Source of the DNA: DASTSN01 sp035760665
GTDB lineage: Bacteria > Bacteroidota > Bacteroidia > Chitinophagales > Chitinophagaceae
DNA length: 56,078 bases
NCBI GenBank assembly: GCA_035760665.1
Contig: DASTSN010000075.1
Span: 1-56,078, forward strand
Direction: 5' to 3'
In this document: positions 52,671 through 56,078 of the stretch, piece after piece
Numbering within the stretch: the stretch's first letter is position 1
Layout of the letters: each line of letters begins with the position of its first letter
Notes under the pieces: model-generated
Seen by the model: the letters and a program-made list of their open reading frames with translations, nothing else
Databases searched by the model: none
What the model was told of the DNA's origin: nothing
Program-made: the position numbers and the translations under genes

Positions 52671-52675
52671 AATTT

Positions 52676-55291
52676 TTAAACACGGTCTTTTGCAATATCA
52701 TAATACATCAACAACTGCTCGTCTTCCAATAAAATATTTTGCGGAATCATATCGCCCAAGGTAACAATGGTTTTGAAATCTTTTTGCTCCCAGCAGTTTT
52801 TGAAACCGGCACGCAGGGCTTCAACCCGAACTTCTTTGAGTTTCTTCGCCTTTGGCTGACTGATGGCAGCTACATAACCACTAAACTCTTTCAACAGCAC
52901 TTTAGTACGAAGTGCCTCACGGTCTTTGGCTTCGTTGGGGTCTGGCGTACGCCAGCGACCATCGGATTCCTGAATGAAGTTTTCGTTGAGGATGTCCTGC
53001 AATTCCGGTAATGTATCGCCTTTACGCAGTGATTGGGTGGCAATGCGGAAATCAGGCATGATGTCCTGATATTTTTGTGCCTGCTTGCGTAAGCGGTCTT
53101 TTAGCCACTCTATGGCATCTGACTCATTGGTAACAATAAGCGATAGCTGCACAAACTGTGGTGCCTTTGCCTTTTTCTCATCATACTCGGCAGCCTGTTC
53201 AGCAGTAAAATACATGCCATCCCTTTCTACAAATCGTTGCCTTAGGCCATCTTGGAAATCTTTGGCATCAATGGGGACAGGGAATCCTTTCATTAAATAG
53301 TAAGTAATCATTCTATCGAAAAGTATCTTTGGACTCCTTTCGATAACAGAAGTTGTATTCTTATCAATTGATATATGAACAGGTAAATGCAATAAATGCT
53401 CAAGCACAAATTGCCAGATTGATACCTCAACATTTTTATTTTTAAGATCACTGCTAAAATTTGAAGATGGCTTGTAGCAACTGATTACCAAATCTTGCTT
53501 TACAGCTGTGGGAGAATTTACAGCATTATAACTTCCCTTCTGCTTATCTAAACCAGCAATATTTGCGATGACAAATCCTGATCGTTGCAATGCAACATTG
53601 ATACTATTCCATACTGCTGCACTGGTATTACTAAACTCCACAGTCATCCATCTATCAGGCTTTAAAATTCTGTAATACTGTGCGAAACAATCTGTAATTA
53701 GTGCCTGATAGGACAAAAGTGTTTTGCCTTGAGTCTTATTTTCAATTGCCTCCTGCTTATTATTGGTTTTTACCTTTAGCCATGATTCAGATAGGAAATT
53801 AAGCTCTGAATACATTAAGTTAGCACCAAATGGAGGATCTGTAAATATGTAATCTACAGAATCATCTTGAACATGATCAATTGAGGCTGCTGAAGTAAGG
53901 TTAACAATTACATCATTAATATTGGTCGCAGGAGTAATTTTTGATCTACCCTTTAAAGCATCTTGAAGTTGCTTTAAGATATTTAGCTCTTTTATAAGTG
54001 AGGGAATATATAGAGTTCCGGACATCGGCCCACCACCTGCTCCCCACACACCATTTTGATATGTCAAACGATATAGTTTAGTCGTTTGAAACGCTACTTT
54101 GGTTATCAAAATATTAAACACAGGGTCTATTAATCTTGACTTAACTTTTGACAAGACAATGAGGTTGCGTTTTGTATAAAAATGGTGTGCATTAGTAATT
54201 CCAATCCGTGTTGCCTCAACAGTTTTATCTCCTTCTGGAATTTCATCTGATGGAAACCATTCTTTTACATTTAAATTTTCAATTTTTTCAAGAAGGTTAA
54301 TATCATCCTTATCAGGTTTTTTCTGATACCGTTTTCCTAAATAAGAATAATTAACTACTACAGGTATGGTCTTCGGCTGCCGAGTAGTTTGCTTTAGAAT
54401 CGAATCAAAAGAGGTAACAAACAACTTATCGAGATTCTTTTTTGAAGACTTTCTATTGCAAGACGAACAGTTAAATTCATCTAACACCTTTCCATTTTCC
54501 TTATCAACCGCATCCTCCCAAAATACTATCTCCGCTGAACAATTTGGACAAACAAACACATCACTCCAAATAACATAATTAACTATTCCTTTCTTCCCGT
54601 TTGAGTGATTGGTCTCATACATCCATTTACATTCGGCTTCAACTGCTTCAAGTATATTAGAGACCGATTTTTCGAACAAATCATAGTTTATATTGGAATT
54701 GTAGTTATATGCAATGAATGTAGCTAATGGGCTCAAATCACTACAAATAGCTTTACGTATTCCCCATTGTGGCTTTTCAAGACCAAGTGATTTAAACTCA
54801 TTCTCGATTTTATACTTTGTTTCATTATCAGGTTTGCCGCATAATCTTGCTGCTACACCTGTCATTCCTGTGCCTGCAAAACCATCAAAAATAATATCCC
54901 CCGGCTGAGTGAAATGAAGAATAAACTTCATGATAGCCTTGTGCGGCACTTTGGTTGGATAAGGATGATAGAGATACATAGGATCATATTTCCCTTCACT
55001 CACATCATAGAAGTAGGGCTCATCCACATGAAAATCCTTTTGCCTCCCCGGTATGCGATCCTTATCTTTTTCCCATTCTGCAATAAAATCATTCAGCCAG
55101 GGGTTGGGGCAGGCAGTGTAATAAGGCGGGTCGCTCAGATTAATGATGTCTTCATCTTCCCCAATGGGAAAGCCTTCAATCTTTTTTAGCTCCGGCAGTT
55201 TTGTCCGCAGTTCATTGCGGAAGTATTCCCTGCGTTCTTCTTCGCTGGTAAATTCCTTGCCTAAACAAATGACTTTATCTTGTTTACTCAT
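52676..55291 (-). CDS. pglXI: BREX type 3 DNA methylase PglXI with zinc ribbon
   Basis: This 871-aa protein has a site-specific amino-methyltransferase core split over its length. DPPYY lies at 54-58, the SAM-binding motif FDGFAGTGMTG at 135-145, and YIFTDPPFGANLMYSE about 490. A zinc ribbon with CPNC and CSSC pairs lies at about 255-295. A zinc-ribbon methylase in this position defines type 3 BREX. It marks host DNA as self. It starts 6 bp after the brxC stop and ends 5 bp before the DUF262 gene. Confidence 0.85.
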   Translation of the reverse strand: MSKQDKVICLGKEFTSEEERREYFRNELRTKLPELKKIEGFPIGEDEDIINLSDPPYYTACPNPWLNDFIAEWEKDKDRIPGRQKDFHVDEPYFYDVSEGKYDPMYLYHPYPTKVPHKAIMKFILHFTQPGDIIFDGFAGTGMTGVAARLCGKPDNETKYKIENEFKSLGLEKPQWGIRKAICSDLSPLATFIAYNYNSNINYDLFEKSVSNILEAVEAECKWMYETNHSNGKKGIVNYVIWSDVFVCPNCSAEIVFWEDAVDKENGKVLDEFNCSSCNRKSSKKNLDKLFVTSFDSILKQTTRQPKTIPVVVNYSYLGKRYQKKPDKDDINLLEKIENLNVKEWFPSDEIPEGDKTVEATRIGITNAHHFYTKRNLIVLSKVKSRLIDPVFNILITKVAFQTTKLYRLTYQNGVWGAGGGPMSGTLYIPSLIKELNILKQLQDALKGRSKITPATNINDVIVNLTSAASIDHVQDDSVDYIFTDPPFGANLMYSELNFLSESWLKVKTNNKQEAIENKTQGKTLLSYQALITDCFAQYYRILKPDRWMTVEFSNTSAAVWNSINVALQRSGFVIANIAGLDKQKGSYNAVNSPTAVKQDLVISCYKPSSNFSSDLKNKNVEVSIWQFVLEHLLHLPVHISIDKNTTSVIERSPKILFDRMITYYLMKGFPVPIDAKDFQDGLRQRFVERDGMYFTAEQAAEYDEKKAKAPQFVQLSLIVTNESDAIEWLKDRLRKQAQKYQDIMPDFRIATQSLRKGDTLPELQDILNENFIQESDGRWRTPDPNEAKDREALRTKVLLKEFSGYVAAISQPKAKKLKEVRVEALRAGFKNCWEQKDFKTIVTLGDMIPQNILLEDEQLLMYYDIAKDRV

Positions 55292-55297
55292 GCTGCA

Positions 55298-56078
55298 TTA
55301 CTTAATGATGATACGAACCTTGTTTCTTTCCTTACCGTCACACAAGCTGTCAATGTAGCTGGTGAGGGTATCAATGGCCTCCTGTGGTGTAAGTGGCTTG
55401 CTCAATTGCTTGCGGATATCCTCAATGGTAATTTCCACCTTATCAATCCCCTGTGCAAATTGGGCAATCAGGTTTCTCAGTTTGGTCGCATTATCAGCCG
55501 TGAGTTCTACCTTACCGGTTCTGAAATCTTCTACCAATTGGCGGTCAGCCGTTTTCAGAATGTCCATGTTTTCCTGCACCGATGGGTCTTTGAACACAGA
55601 CCGCATGGCGGTGGTCCATTTTTCCACAATAGCATCCAACTGCTCTTCGAGCTGATGAATGTTGAATGTGGGTTTGCCGTAATACTCACGGGGATTAAAA
55701 TCGTGGTAAGGCTCAGCCAGCACTTTGCCTTTGGTGAGGGATGCATCTGCCTCCCGCAGGGAGGTGATACTGTTGATCCAATTGGTGTATTCGGTGGATG
55801 TGATGATCTCCACATCTTTAATGATATCGCAAATGCGTTTTTTCTCACTGCCCAGTATTCGCACTTTGGCTAAATCATCTTGCTTTGATAATCGGCAACG
55901 GGTGTATTGATTCAGGTAGTAATCCGCATAGCGGTCAATCAGAGAATTGAGCAGTGCTTCATACTTCTTGATGTCCGCATCCTTTGAAGAGGCAACCACC
56001 GATGGGAGGCTTTCAATGGCTGTTTTCATTTCATCGTACAATGGTTTCTCCGCTTCCACCACATAAGATTGTGCCGTA
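55298..56078 (-). CDS. brxC: C-terminal part of a BrxC-like BREX ATPase (runs off the window)
   Basis: The frame is open to the right edge, so the start is missing. About 260 residues are seen, all helical and charged (SLIDRYADYYLNQYTRCRLSK, VEITIEDIRKQLSKPLT, then a basic end KVRIIIK). The ATPase motifs would lie in the missing part. In type 3 BREX the large ATPase BrxC stands directly before pglXI, so the call rests on position and on the helical C-terminus. Confidence 0.65.
   Translation of the reverse strand, partial: TAQSYVVEAEKPLYDEMKTAIESLPSVVASSKDADIKKYEALLNSLIDRYADYYLNQYTRCRLSKQDDLAKVRILGSEKKRICDIIKDVEIITSTEYTNWINSITSLREADASLTKGKVLAEPYHDFNPREYYGKPTFNIHQLEEQLDAIVEKWTTAMRSVFKDPSVQENMDILKTADRQLVEDFRTGKVELTADNATKLRNLIAQFAQGIDKVEITIEDIRKQLSKPLTPQEAIDTLTSYIDSLCDGKERNKVRIIIK

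Overview
The window looks like a chromosomal segment of a Bacteroidota bacterium, most likely of the Chitinophagaceae. Signs of this are FG-GAP/ASPIC-UnbV secreted proteins, Bacteroidota-style promoters without Shine-Dalgarno dependence, LytTR and reporter-type two-component regulators, a FucP-type sugar porter, and island genes common in that phylum (DUF6943, the MAKQTG-type protein). No rRNA, tRNA, CRISPR array or integrase was seen. Both ends cut through genes.

Left third (1-13.1 kb). A truncated secreted FG-GAP protein ends at a clean bidirectional terminator. It converges on a five-gene minus-strand sugar operon: SDR dehydrogenase, UxaA-type dehydratase, FAH-family enzyme, FucP-type porter and a secreted GH172 (DUF2961) glycosidase. 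Together they fit a non-phosphorylating route for D-arabinose or L-fucose, with the glycosidase supplying the sugar. The SDR has Asn in place of its catalytic Lys. Next comes a stress group: a REC-cNMP-HTH regulator, a divergent Hsp20, a baeRF3-type eRF1-like protein and a short HPF/RaiA protein.

Middle (13.6-31.7 kb). A TPR sensor kinase and a NarL-type response regulator are divergent from about 15 kb of genes for secreted proteins of no known function. Three of these (16381, 21085, 23183) share a TPR-coiled coil-glycine-rich beta C-terminal layout, and two more (19753, 27128) are paralogues of each other. An exact 18-bp palindromic motif occurs twice before the first gene and once before the CARDB-like gene at 28477, each time about 46 bp from the start codon. 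This ties the two transcription units together and is the best candidate here for an undescribed system.

32-39.4 kb holds a minus-strand group: a quinone/enoyl-type reductase, a DUF3108-like secreted protein, YciI, two cupins, a tautomerase, a fusion of an Lnt-like inner-membrane acyltransferase to an Omp85 outer-membrane barrel, and a membrane LytTR regulator. It is flanked by two 34-bp imperfect direct repeats that resemble integration-site remnants.

Right end (39.5-56 kb). This is an accessory or defence island: thermonuclease, MAKQTG-family protein, DUF6943 protein and trypsin-like protease, a G-rich gene-poor stretch with a 100-bp palindrome, and then a minus-strand type 3 BREX locus (brxC C-terminus, pglX, brxHII, pglZ, brxA). 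A GmrSD-like DUF262/DUF1524 nuclease and a hipBA pair, with its own tandem palindromic operators, lie inside the BREX gene order.
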